From NCBI RefSeq assembly GCF_000717335.1, contig NZ_JNYZ01000003.1, positions 124,001 to 188,000 on the forward strand: a DNA stretch of 64,000 bases, written 5' to 3'. The DNA is from Amycolatopsis jejuensis. GTDB lineage: Bacteria > Actinomycetota > Actinomycetes > Mycobacteriales > Pseudonocardiaceae. Shown here in pieces: positions 25,542-35,169 of this stretch. Position 1 is the stretch's first letter. Each line of letters begins with the position of its first letter. The translations under genes and the position numbers were made by a program. A model generated the notes under the pieces. The model did no database searches. It was given only the letters and a program-made list of their open reading frames with translations, and was not told the origin of the DNA.

Positions 25542-25907
25542 GTGAATCTGAAACGCAAGATCGGCGGCGCCGCAACTGCGGCCGCACTTGCCTGCACCGG
25601 GCTTTTCCTGAGCCCTGGCGTCGGCGAGGCGGCGACCGTGTACAAGTTCCGTCTCTCGCAGTTCGCTTTCGTAGTGGCCAATGTCTGCGTCCGGACCGAT
25701 GTGGAGCAGGTGTGCTCGGGCTTCTGGGGCAAAGGCAAGTCCGAGGTATTCGACGTCAAAGCGAACCGCACGTCCGGCTGGCGATGCGATGCCGACGTCA
25801 AGGCCGCCGTCGACGCCTCCAAGGGCCCATTCGACCGCAATGAATTCAAAGAATGCGCTCTCCACGGAGACCCGTTCGGAACCAGTTTCGAATTGAAGCG
25901 CCCGTGA
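25542..25907 (+). CDS. Small secreted protein of unknown function
   Basis: A 121-residue protein starting at GTG 25542 behind AAAGGATC. The N-terminus NLKRKIGGAATAAALACTG followed by LFLSPGVGEAA is a Sec signal peptide with cleavage after AEA/GEA. The mature part of about 90 residues has four cysteines (NVCVRTDVEQVC, WRCDADV, EFKECAL) that could make two disulfides. No family is recognised. It is convergent with ksgA, 10 bp apart. Confidence 0.75.
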   Translation: MNLKRKIGGAATAAALACTGLFLSPGVGEAATVYKFRLSQFAFVVANVCVRTDVEQVCSGFWGKGKSEVFDVKANRTSGWRCDADVKAAVDASKGPFDRNEFKECALHGDPFGTSFELKRP

Positions 25908-25917
25908 GCTGACGCGT

Positions 25918-26760
25918 TCACCGCGAGGCAGCGGCGATCCGCGCGAAAGCCTGCACGTCGAGCTGTTCGCCGCGAGTGCGCGGGTCGACCCCGGCTGCGG
26001 CGAGCAGTTCGCCGGCCCGGTCGGCTGACCCGGCCCAGCTCGCCAGCGCCGCGCGCAAAGTCTTGCGCCGCTGAGAAAACGCGGCATCCACGACGGCGAA
26101 CAGCCGTTCCCGATCGACGCCGGACACCGGGTCGGTGCGGGTGAAGGACACCAGCGCGGAGTCGACGTTCGGCACTGGCCAGAACACCGCGCGCGGCACG
26201 GCGGCGACCTTGCGGGCCGAGCCGTACCACGCCAGTTTCACGCTCGGGATGCCGTACGTCCGGCTGCCCGGACCGGCCGCCATCCGGTCGGCGACCTCGG
26301 TCTGCACCATCACGAGCCCGCTCCGCAGGGACGGCAGCTCGGCCAGCAGGTGCAGCACCACCGGCACCGCGACGTTGTACGGCAGATTCGCCACCAGCGA
26401 CACCGGCTCGGCAGGCAGGTCGGCCGCCGTCACCCGCAGCGCGTCGGCACCGACCACCGACAGCCGCCCGGCAGCTTCCGGCGCACGTTCGGCCGCGGTC
26501 TGCGGCAGCCGCGCCGCCAGGACCGGGTCGATCTCCACCGCGACGACCTGTGCGCCGGTGTCCAGCAGACCAAGGGTCAGCGAGCCGAGGCCCGGCCCGA
26601 CCTCCAGCACCACGTCATCCGGCCCGACGCCGCCGAGCTCGACGATGCGGCGGACAGTGTTGGGGTCGTGCACGAAGTTCTGCCCGAGCTTCTTCGTGGG
26701 CCGCACGTCGAGCTCGTCGGCCAGCCCGCGGATTTCGGCAGGCCCCAGCAGTTCCACCAC
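25918..26760 (-). CDS. rsmA: 16S rRNA dimethyladenosine transferase
   Basis: 280 residues, also called KsgA. It dimethylates two adjacent adenines in helix 45 of 16S r[17 protein letters not shown], the SAM-binding [12 protein letters not shown] and the catalytic [10 protein letters not shown] are present. The start GTG 26760 is inferred from the usual N-terminus. It follows rpfB on the minus strand but is separated from it by a strong hairpin, so it may have its own promoter or rely on readthrough. Confidence 0.96.
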   Translation of the reverse strand: MVELLGPAEIRGLADELDVRPTKKLGQNFVHDPNTVRRIVELGGVGPDDVVLEVGPGLGSLTLGLLDTGAQVVAVEIDPVLAARLPQTAAERAPEAAGRLSVVGADALRVTAADLPAEPVSLVANLPYNVAVPVVLHLLAELPSLRSGLVMVQTEVADRMAAGPGSRTYGIPSVKLAWYGSARKVAAVPRAVFWPVPNVDSALVSFTRTDPVSGVDRERLFAVVDAAFSQRRKTLRAALASWAGSADRAGELLAAAGVDPRTRGEQLDVQAFARIAAASR

Positions 26761-26796
26761 CGGACGAGCCTACCCAGCGCCACCGGCAGCAACGAA

Positions 26797-26827
26797 AACG
26801 GCCGTGAGCACGAAGCTCACGGCCGTT
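26797..26827 (-). terminator. Intrinsic terminator after rpfB
   Basis: AACGGCCGTGAGC and its exact complement GCTCACGGCCGTT enclose the five-base loop ACGAA. On the minus strand the stem is followed by TTCGTTGC, a short T-rich stretch. It begins 15 bases beyond the rpfB stop, so it should end or attenuate transcription toward ksgA. Confidence 0.8.
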
Positions 26828-26842
26828 GCCGGGGAAGAACGC

Positions 26843-28384
<1,542 letters not shown>

Positions 28385-28528
28385 TCAAGTCCGACACCCC
28401 CAGCCAGCGCCATCGTCACGGTCCCGAGTCGTACCAACCCCGGTTCCGCTTCCCCGACGTGCACTGACGTGACTGGTGGGCGTATCAGCCGGTATCCGCT
28501 GCGCGGTACCGACCGGCACGATCACGGG

Positions 28529-28557
28529 ACAGTAACGGAGGTCGCGAGGTTGCGCAA
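28529..28557 (-). promoter_or_regulatory. rpfB promoter
   Basis: On the minus strand, TTGCGC (28557-28552) and TACTGT (28534-28529) are separated by 17 bp. Transcription should begin near 28522, about 215 nt before the rpfB start codon. Confidence 0.65.
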
Positions 28558-28573
28558 ACACCCCCCGGAGTGT

Positions 28574-28589
28574 CGTGACTTGTGTCACT
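28574..28589. promoter_or_regulatory. CRP-family binding site upstream of rpfB
   Basis: CGTGACTTGTGTCACT has the symmetric core GTGA-N6-TCAC of cAMP receptor protein sites. Its centre lies about 60 bp upstream of the predicted rpfB transcription start, the classical activating position. In mycobacteria and corynebacteria, rpf genes are known CRP/GlxR targets; here binding is inferred. Confidence 0.55.
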
Positions 28590-28656
28590 CCTTCAGGTGG
28601 ACGAACGGGCAACCCCGAACGTCGCAATGTGTTCAACCCGTTGTGACACTGCGAAA

Positions 28657-29484
28657 TCACGCGCCTGGCAACCGGTAGACCCGTTCGGCCGTCGTCCGGA
28701 CTGCATCGGCCACCTCGTGCACAGCTTCGCCCCTGAGCGCGGCGAGGTGCCGGACGGTGTACGCGGTGCAATACGGCTCGTTCGCCCGCCCACGGAACGG
28801 ATGAGGGGTCAGGAACGGCGCGTCGGTCTCGGCGAGGAACTGTCCGCGGGGCGCGATCCGAGCCGCCTCGTGGAGGCCGCGCGCGTTCTTGAAGGTGACC
28901 GTGCCGGCGAAGGACAGTACGTACCCCTTGTCAAGACAGCGGCGCGCGATGTGCTCGTCGCCGGAGAAGCAGTGGAAGACGACCGTGTCGGGTGCGCCTT
29001 CCTCGTCGAGAATGCGAAGGACGTCTTCGTGCGCGTCGCGGTCGTGGATCATCAGTGTCTTGCGAAGCCGCTTCGCGAGGTCGATGTGCCACCGGAACGC
29101 GGTCTGCTGGGCGTCGTGCGGCGAGTAGTCCCAGTAGTAGTCGAGGCCCGTCTCGCCGACCGCCACCACCCGCTCGCCGCGCGCCAGACGCTCCACTTCG
29201 GACTGTTCGGCAGCGCCGAATTCCTTGGTACGCGTGGGATGTATGGCGACGGCGGCGAAGACGCGAGGGTCCCAGGTGGACGCTTCGACGGCCCAGCGCG
29301 CCGCGGCAAGATCATCGGCGACCGTGACGACGCGGGTCACCCCGGCCATTGCGGCGCGATCGAGCATGGCGGTGACATCGGCGGCGGTCTGCGCCCCGCA
29401 CGCGTCGAGGTGGGTGTGCGCGTCGACCACCGTCACCGGCAGGCGGTCGGGGATCGGGGGAAGGTCGCGCTTTTCGTCACTCAC
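28657..29484 (-). CDS. tatD: TatD family metal-dependent hydrolase
   Basis: A 275-residue TIM-barrel nuclease. Metal ligands are seen in VVDAHTHLD, AVGETGLDYYWD, LMIHDRDAHEDV, VVFHCFSGD and LAETDAPFL. TatD proteins act as 3'-5' DNases and possibly in RNA quality control. It sits between metG and rpfB, as in M. tuberculosis (Rv1007-Rv1009). The metG gene ends 91 bp upstream, with a 53-bp palindrome between them. Confidence 0.95.
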   Translation of the reverse strand: MSDEKRDLPPIPDRLPVTVVDAHTHLDACGAQTAADVTAMLDRAAMAGVTRVVTVADDLAAARWAVEASTWDPRVFAAVAIHPTRTKEFGAAEQSEVERLARGERVVAVGETGLDYYWDYSPHDAQQTAFRWHIDLAKRLRKTLMIHDRDAHEDVLRILDEEGAPDTVVFHCFSGDEHIARRCLDKGYVLSFAGTVTFKNARGLHEAARIAPRGQFLAETDAPFLTPHPFRGRANEPYCTAYTVRHLAALRGEAVHEVADAVRTTAERVYRLPGA

Positions 29485-29516
29485 GCTGTCGAACCTACTG
29501 TGCCCGCTCCGAGCGG

Positions 29517-29569
29517 TCCGTGAAGGGAACCATCACGGAATTAGATTCCCTGATGGTTCCCTTCACGGA
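29517..29569. terminator. 53-bp palindrome after metG
   Basis: TCCGTGAAGGGAACCATCA (29517-29535) and its perfect complement (29551-29569) form a 19-bp stem. After one C-C mismatch, GGAAT/ATTCC adds five more pairs around a three-base loop. It starts 7 bp beyond the metG stop and probably terminates it. It belongs to a family with members at 33845, 43871 and 58059. Confidence 0.8.
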
Positions 29570-29575
29570 CTTGGG

Positions 29576-31372
29576 TCAGTCGGTGACGATCGGCGCCCAC
29601 TCCGGGCCGGTCTCGCCGAGCTTCGGGTCCAGCTTCGTGAAGAGCGGAGTCGGCTTGGCGAGCGGACGGCCGGCCTCGATCGGCGTCGACTCCCACTTCG
29701 CCTGCTCGCTCGCGTAGTCGCCGGTGAGGATCGGGTTGACGCGGTCGGGCAGGTCCAGGTCCTCGACCTCCTTCAGCTCCGGCTGCGCAGCCCACACCCC
29801 GCTGCCGCCGAGCGCCTCGTGCACCTTCTGCGCCGAATGCGGCAGGAACGGCGTCAACAGCGTGTTCGCGTCGCTGACCACCTGCAACGCCGTGTGCAGC
29901 ACCGCGTCCCGCCGGTCCGGGTCGTCCTTCAGCTTCCACGGCTCCTGGTCCGACAGGTACCGGTTGGCCGCGGTGACCACGCGCATCGCCTCGGCGGCGG
30001 CCAGCTTGAACCGCGACCGCGCGAGGTGCCCGCCCGCGGTGTCGAACGCCTGCCGCGACAGGGCCTTCAGCTCCTCGTCCGCGGGAGCGGGCGCGGTCGG
30101 GGCCGGGATCGCGCCGTTGTTCTTGTGCGCCATGGAAATCGAGCGGTTGACGAGGTTGCCCCACTCGTTGGCGAGCTCGAAGTTGGTGCGGCGGACGAAC
30201 TCGTCCCACGTGAAGTCGGTGTCCTGGGTTTCCGGACCGGCCACGCTGATGAAGTACCGCAGCGCGTCCGGACCGAACTCCCGCAGGAAATCGTGGACGT
30301 AGATGACCGTGCCACGCGAAGTCGAGAACTTCGACCCGCTCATGGTGAGGAATTCGCTGGACACGATCTCGTCCGGCAGGTGCAGCTTGCCGTACTTGCC
30401 CGGCTCGCCACCGTGGTCGCCGTCGCCGTTCTGGCCCAGCAGCAACGCGGGCCAGATCTGGGCGTGGAAGGTGATGTTGTCCTTGCCCATGAAGTAGTAC
30501 GCCCGCGCATCGGCGTTGCTCCACCACTCCTGCCACGCGTCCGGCGTTCCGTTGCGCCGCGCCCATTCGACGCTGGCGGAGAAGTAGCCGATGACCGCGT
30601 CGAACCACACGTAGAACCGCTTGAGCGGCTGGTCGTGCCAGCCGTCGAGCGGGATCTTCACGCCCCAGTCGAGGTCACGCGTGATCGGCCGCGGCCGCAT
30701 GTCGTCGATGAGGTTGCGGGTGAAGTTGAGGACGTTCGGCCGCCAGTCGGTCTTCGTGCCGAGCCAGTCGCCGAGGGTCTTGGTGAACGCGGGCAGGTCG
30801 AGGAAGTAGTGCTCGGTCTCGACGAACTTCGGCGTCTCGCCGTTGATCCGCGACTTCGGGTTGATCAGCTCCGCGGCGTCGAGCTGGTTGCCGCAGTTGT
30901 CGCACTGGTCGCCGCGCGCGCCGTCGTACCCGCAGATCGGGCAGGTGCCCTCGATGTAACGGTCGGGCAGCGTGCGCCCGGTGGACGGGCTGATCGCGCC
31001 GCGCGTGGTCTTCGGGACGACGTACCCGTTGCGGTTCAGCGCGAGGAAGATCTCCTGCGTGACCTGCGCGTGGTTGCCGGTGGTGGTGCGCGTGAAGAGG
31101 TCGTAGGACAGGCCGAGGCCGCGCAGGTCCTCGTCGATCTGGCGGGTGTACTTGTCCGCGGTCTGCTGCGGCGTGAGGCCTTCCTTGTCCGCCTGGACGG
31201 TGATCGGCGTGCCGTGTTCGTCGGTCCCGGACACCATGAGGACCCGGTTGCCGGCCATTCGCTGGTAGCGGGAGAAGACGTCGGACGGGACGCCGAATCC
31301 GGACACGTGGCCGATGTGGCGGGGGCCGTTGGCGTAGGGCCAGGCCACCGCGGTCAACACAGGGGTGCTCAT
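29576..31372 (-). CDS. metG: Methionyl-tRNA synthetase
   Basis: A 598-residue class I synthetase. The HIGH motif is [11 protein letters not shown] and the KMSKS-equivalent is [11 protein letters not shown] zinc knuckle is present as CPICG...CDNCG. It charges tRNA-Met in the cytosol. The length fits enzymes with a four-cysteine zinc domain and no C-terminal tRNA-binding appendage. The start ATG is at 31372. It is divergent from the PadR gene. Confidence 0.97.
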   Translation of the reverse strand: MSTPVLTAVAWPYANGPRHIGHVSGFGVPSDVFSRYQRMAGNRVLMVSGTDEHGTPITVQADKEGLTPQQTADKYTRQIDEDLRGLGLSYDLFTRTTTGNHAQVTQEIFLALNRNGYVVPKTTRGAISPSTGRTLPDRYIEGTCPICGYDGARGDQCDNCGNQLDAAELINPKSRINGETPKFVETEHYFLDLPAFTKTLGDWLGTKTDWRPNVLNFTRNLIDDMRPRPITRDLDWGVKIPLDGWHDQPLKRFYVWFDAVIGYFSASVEWARRNGTPDAWQEWWSNADARAYYFMGKDNITFHAQIWPALLLGQNGDGDHGGEPGKYGKLHLPDEIVSSEFLTMSGSKFSTSRGTVIYVHDFLREFGPDALRYFISVAGPETQDTDFTWDEFVRRTNFELANEWGNLVNRSISMAHKNNGAIPAPTAPAPADEELKALSRQAFDTAGGHLARSRFKLAAAEAMRVVTAANRYLSDQEPWKLKDDPDRRDAVLHTALQVVSDANTLLTPFLPHSAQKVHEALGGSGVWAAQPELKEVEDLDLPDRVNPILTGDYASEQAKWESTPIEAGRPLAKPTPLFTKLDPKLGETGPEWAPIVTD

Positions 31373-31434
31373 ACCTGTTTAGCCTACGGATGCGATCCAC
31401 GGCGTTTCGTGGCGGTCGGCGAAGGGAGAACGGC

Positions 31435-32010
31435 TTGTCGGCGACGCGTCTGCTGGTGCTCGGGGTCGTGCGGATGTCCGGCCGCGCGCACGGCTACCAG
31501 GTGCGCCGCGAGCTGCTGTCGTGGTCGGCGGACAAATGGGCGAACGTCCAGCCGGGGTCGATCTACCACGCGCTGAAGAAGATGACCGCCGAGGACCTGC
31601 TGGAACGCGTCGACGTCGAACCGGGCGACTCCGGTCCGGACCGGGTCGCGTACCGGCTGACCCCCGAGGGCGAGCAGGAGTTCCAGATCCTGCTGGCGAA
31701 GGGGCTGTCCGATCCGAACGCCGGGAACCCCGAGCTGTGCGCGGCGGTCAGCCTGATGCCCGCGCTCCCCCGCAAGTACGCGATCGGCCTGCTCCGCCAG
31801 CAGCTGATCCACTTCGAGGCGGAGGAACGCCGGTCGCAGCTGAGTCTCGAGGAGACCGACGACTGGGGCAAGCCGCCGCACGTTTCCGAGCTGTTCCGGC
31901 TGTGGGGCGGGATCGCCAGCGCGAGCCGGGAGTGGCTCACCGGGCTGATCGGCAGGCTGGAGGCGGGCGAGTACGTGATGGCCGACGACCCGCCCGGTAA
32001 TCAAGTTTGA
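31435..32010 (+). CDS. PadR family transcriptional regulator
   Basis: 191 residues from TTG 31435, preceded by GAAGGGAGAA. The winged helix is typical: LLVLGVVRMSGRAHGYQVRR, then VQPGSIYHALKKMTAEDLLE and a wing ending YRLTPEGEQEF. The C-terminal helical PadR dimerisation domain follows. It precedes a DrrAB-like exporter and a perfect 30-bp palindrome, so it should repress that exporter in response to a drug-like ligand. An upstream ATG at 31390 is in frame but lacks a ribosome binding site. Confidence 0.87.
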   Translation: MSATRLLVLGVVRMSGRAHGYQVRRELLSWSADKWANVQPGSIYHALKKMTAEDLLERVDVEPGDSGPDRVAYRLTPEGEQEFQILLAKGLSDPNAGNPELCAAVSLMPALPRKYAIGLLRQQLIHFEAEERRSQLSLEETDDWGKPPHVSELFRLWGGIASASREWLTGLIGRLEAGEYVMADDPPGNQV

Positions 32011-32041
32011 CCACGTTGCTCCGAGTGGGGCAGAGTGTGCC

Positions 32042-32071
32042 GATCAACTAGTCAACCTTGACTAGTTGATC
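32042..32071. promoter_or_regulatory. Perfect palindrome, PadR operator
   Basis: GATCAACTAGTCAA and TTGACTAGTTGATC flank a central CC, giving a perfect 30-bp palindrome. It lies 23 bp before the ATG of the exporter ATPase. Its position after padR and before drrA makes it the likely PadR binding site. Confidence 0.75.
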
Positions 32072-32094
32072 TCTGGGAGGAGAGGGGTTTCTTC

Positions 32095-33078
32095 ATGATC
32101 ACGGCACGCGGACTCGAGCGGCGGTTCCGCCGCAAGGGCCGGGGCGGTGGCGAGGTACATGCGGTGAAGGGGGTCGACCTCGATGTCGAGGCCGGCGAGC
32201 TGGTCGGGTTCCTCGGGCCGAACGGCGCGGGCAAGACCACCACGTTGCGCATGCTCACCACGCTGCTGAGACCGACCGCGGGCACGGCGACGATCGGCGG
32301 GCACGACCTGCTCACCGATCCGCTCGGCGTCCGCCGCAACATCGGGTACGTCGCGCAGGGCGGCGGTACCGCACCCGAAGCCCGGGTCGGCGAAGAGCTC
32401 GAGATGCAGGGCAGGCTGTACCGGATGAGCCGGGCCGACGCGATCGCGCGCGGCCGGGTACTCGCCGAGCAGCTCGACCTGACCGGGCTCGACAAGCGAC
32501 CGACGAAAACGTTGTCCGGCGGCCAGCGGCGCCGCCTCGACATCGCCATGGGGCTCATCCATTCGCCGTCGCTGGTGTTCCTCGACGAGCCGTCCACCGG
32601 GCTCGACCCGCAGAGCCGGGCGAACCTGTGGGACCACATCCGGCGGCTGAGGTCCGAGCAGGGCGTCACGATCTTCCTGACGACGCATTACCTCGACGAG
32701 GCGGACGCGCTGGCCGACCGGCTGATCGTGATCGACGACGGCCGGATCGTCGCCGAGGGCACGCCGGATTCGCTGAAGGCGCGGGTGTCCGGCGACGGCG
32801 TGGTGATCGGGGTGCCCGCGGAGTCCACGGAAACCGCGGCGGACCTGGCCCGGCAGCTCACCGGGTCGCACGATTTCGACGTCTCCCCGGGTTCGGTGCG
32901 ATTCCGCGTCCCGCGCGGCGATGCGGCGATGCCGGAGCTACTGCGGGCGCTCGACGCGAAGGACATCACGATGACGTCCATGCAGGTCACGCGTCCGACG
33001 CTGGACGACGTGTTTCTCACTCTCACCGGCCGGACGCTGCGCGATGCCGAGGAACCGGTGGTGGCCGATGTTGCATGA
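32095..33078 (+). CDS. DrrA-like ABC transporter ATP-binding protein
   Basis: A 327-residue ATPase of the daunorubicin-resistance type. It has Walker A GPNGAGKTT, signature LSGGQRRRLD, Walker B LVFLDEPSTGLDP and the H-loop LTTHYLDEADALADR, then the ~80-residue C-terminal DrrA domain. It powers export of drugs or lipids with the permease encoded next. GGGAGGAGAGG gives a very strong ribosome binding site. It overlaps the permease gene by 11 bp. Confidence 0.93.
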   Translation: MITARGLERRFRRKGRGGGEVHAVKGVDLDVEAGELVGFLGPNGAGKTTTLRMLTTLLRPTAGTATIGGHDLLTDPLGVRRNIGYVAQGGGTAPEARVGEELEMQGRLYRMSRADAIARGRVLAEQLDLTGLDKRPTKTLSGGQRRRLDIAMGLIHSPSLVFLDEPSTGLDPQSRANLWDHIRRLRSEQGVTIFLTTHYLDEADALADRLIVIDDGRIVAEGTPDSLKARVSGDGVVIGVPAESTETAADLARQLTGSHDFDVSPGSVRFRVPRGDAAMPELLRALDAKDITMTSMQVTRPTLDDVFLTLTGRTLRDAEEPVVADVA

Positions 33079-33831
33079 CACGTGGCTGATCTTCCGCCGG
33101 GACATGGTCGCGGCACTGCGGAACCCGGCGTGGCTGCTGATCGGCATCATGCAGCCGCTGCTGTACCTGTTCTTCTTCGGGCCGCTGCTGGTGAAGGCGC
33201 TGAGCGCGCAGGGCCTGTCCGAGGTGGACGGCTGGATGGTGCTCACGCCGCGCTGATCGCGCAGCTGGCGTTGTTCGGCAGTTCGTTCGTGGGTTTCGGG
33301 CTGCTGGCCGACTACCGCTCCGGCGTGGTCGAGCGGATGCGCGTGACCCCGGCCAGCCGGACGGCGCTGCTGCTCGGGAAGGTGCTGGCGTGCGCGCTGC
33401 AGGCGGTGGTGCAGTCGGTGCTGATCATCGTGCTCGCGTACCTGGTGTTCGACCTGAACGCCCCGATCGGCGGGGTGCTGCTGAGCCTGCTGATCGTGTT
33501 CCTGCTCGCGCTGACGCTGGCGTCGTGCTCCTACGCGCTGGCGCTCACGCTCAAGAGCGAGGAGTCGTTCCCGGCGCTGCTCAACGCGGTGCTGATGCCA
33601 CTGCTTCTGCTGTCCGGGATCCTCATCCCGATCACAGCCGGGCTCGCGCCGAAGTGGCTGTACACGATTTCGCAGATCAACCCGTTCCGGCACGTGGTCG
33701 ACGTGGAACGCAACAGTTTCCGCGGCGATTTCACGATGGACGCGCTGTTTACCGGCAGCGTGGTCGTGCTGGTGATGGCGGTACTCGCGATCTGGTGGGG
33801 AACGCGCACGTTCCAGCGGGAAAACGCCTGA
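33068..33831 (+). pseudogene. DrrB-like ABC permease, frameshifted
   Basis: The ATG at 33068 starts MLHDTWLIFRRDMVAALRNP, an ABC-2 type permease N-terminus, but this frame stops at 33254-33256 after GWMVLTPR. From about 33250 the family continues in another frame with LIAQLALFGSSFVGFGLL and six membrane helices to 33831. One added G in ACGCCGCGCTG restores a 254-residue protein. So a single-base deletion (true mutation or sequence error) separates the halves. If real, the exporter would be dead, since DrrA needs DrrB. Confidence 0.85.
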
Positions 33832-33844
33832 TCACCGACACGCC

Positions 33845-33893
33845 GTGAAGGGTCACCCCGCGTCCCCGGCAGGGACGTAGGGTGGCCTTTCAC
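33845..33893. repeat. Imperfect palindrome with GTGAAGG arms
   Basis: GTGAAGGGTCACCC (33845-33858) and GGGTGGCCTTTCAC (33880-33893) are complementary except for two positions. The centre holds a GTCCC/GGGAC hairpin. It lies after the exporter genes and is a diverged member of the palindrome family at 29517, 43871 and 58059. A terminator role is likely. Confidence 0.6.
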
Positions 33894-33921
33894 CCGTCGT
33901 GGGGCTTGTCAGGGGTGCTAG

Positions 33922-34536
33922 GTGACCGAAACGGACAGCGGGCGCGGGCTCACGCTCACGCATCGTGAGCAGGTGCACGACTGGGCAGCGGTACGAGGCT
34001 CCGACGTCCGGTTCGCATCGGTCACCATCAGCGAAAACGTGAACTGGAGCGACCCGGGCGCCGAGCGGATGCTGTCCGCGGCACAACATGCGGGTATCCA
34101 CACCGGCGCCCGGCATTACGCCCGCCCCGGCGCGGTACACGACCAGGCTGATCATTTCGTCCGCACGGCAAGCCGCCTCGGTGCGTTCGCGCCGGGCTCG
34201 CTGGCGCCCGCGCTGGAGGTGGACGCACAGAGCGTGGACGACCGGTTCGTGAAGGCGTGGATCAAGCACGTCCGGAATGCCGCGCGCATCCGCCGGGTCC
34301 TGGTGTACGCGGGGCATGACTGCTGGGCACACCGCCTGCACCCGGATCGATGGGCGGATTCGGAGGTGGTGCTGTGGCTGGTCCGGCACAACGGCATCCC
34401 GGGCCGCCCGGGGTGGTTCCATTCCCGGCTGGGGTTGCATCAGCATGCGTTTGCGCCCGGGGTACCGGGGGTGGACGGGGCGGTGGCGCAGGATGCGGTG
34501 GTGTATCCGTTCACGCTGTCGGATGTGCTTCTTTGA
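33922..34536 (+). CDS. GH25-like protein with altered active site
   Basis: A 204-residue protein. The TIM-barrel pattern of GH25 lysozymes is recognisable: DWAAVRGSDVRFASV, then AAQHAGIHTGARHYARPGAV, QADHFVRTA, PGSLAPALEVD and HQHAF near the end. The usual GIDVS aspartate is replaced (GLTLTH) and the DxE pair appears as ExD (PALEVD). No signal peptide is visible. It may therefore be a non-hydrolytic or differently acting relative. The start GTG 33922 follows AGGGG. Confidence 0.65.
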   Translation: MTETDSGRGLTLTHREQVHDWAAVRGSDVRFASVTISENVNWSDPGAERMLSAAQHAGIHTGARHYARPGAVHDQADHFVRTASRLGAFAPGSLAPALEVDAQSVDDRFVKAWIKHVRNAARIRRVLVYAGHDCWAHRLHPDRWADSEVVLWLVRHNGIPGRPGWFHSRLGLHQHAFAPGVPGVDGAVAQDAVVYPFTLSDVLL

Positions 34537-35169
34537 GGGTTGTTTTTGGTGCGCCTTTGCCGGGGCGCGCCGGTTGGACGGTGGTCGCCGGGCTGTTGGC
34601 GCCGCTTTGACGGTGGTTGCGACGCATTGGCCGCGGTTTCGGGAACTGCGTACTGCGCCGGTCGCCGTTTTCGGGTGCTTGCTTGACCGTGTTGTCCGAA
34701 CTTGCCGCAATGCGCCGCTTCGACGGCGCTTTTCAGGATGCCAGGGGATCTCGGGGGCGCGGTGTGCTGCTCGGATGGTGTTTCTCGGGCTGCGGCCTGC
34801 CCGACCTGAGGATGCACCATGGTGCCGTCACCGCGGCTGCAGCCGTTCCTGCGGATTCGGCATGCCCGACCTGACAGGGGCATTCCGATGCCATCACCGC
34901 GATTCCAACCGCCCCTCCAGACACGACCTGCCCAACCTGACGACGCACCCCGATGCCATCACCGCGATTCCGACCGCCCCTCCAGACACGACCTGCCCAA
35001 CCTGACGACGCACCCCGATGCCATCACCGCGATTCCGACCGTGTTTCTCCGGATGCGGCGACGTCCCGCTCGGGCGGGATTCCCGGGCCGCTGCGGTGAT
35101 CGTTTCCCCGTCGTGCTGCCCTGATCACCTTTTCCGCTGGTCATCGCCGGTTTCCGGCACAATGGCGCG
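34537..35169. other. Gene-free region with 65-bp tandem array
   Basis: These 633 bases contain no credible gene. The first half is G/T-rich with no recognisable features. The second half is the tandem array at 34820-35043. The promoter of the following pabB gene should lie in the last 120 bases, but no clear hexamers are seen. Confidence 0.5.
34820..35043. repeat. 65-bp tandem repeat array
   Basis: Two nearly identical 65-bp units start at 34885 and 34950, a partial third at 35015, and a diverged unit at about 34820. The unit opens with CCGATGCCATCACCGCGATT and ends CTGACGACGCACC. The period is not a multiple of three and there are no variable spacers, so it is non-coding minisatellite-like DNA. 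Confidence 0.88.

Noticed and set aside
33240..33256. Programmed -1 frameshift in the permease
   Set aside because: No slippery heptamer or downstream structure is evident; deletion or sequencing error is simpler.
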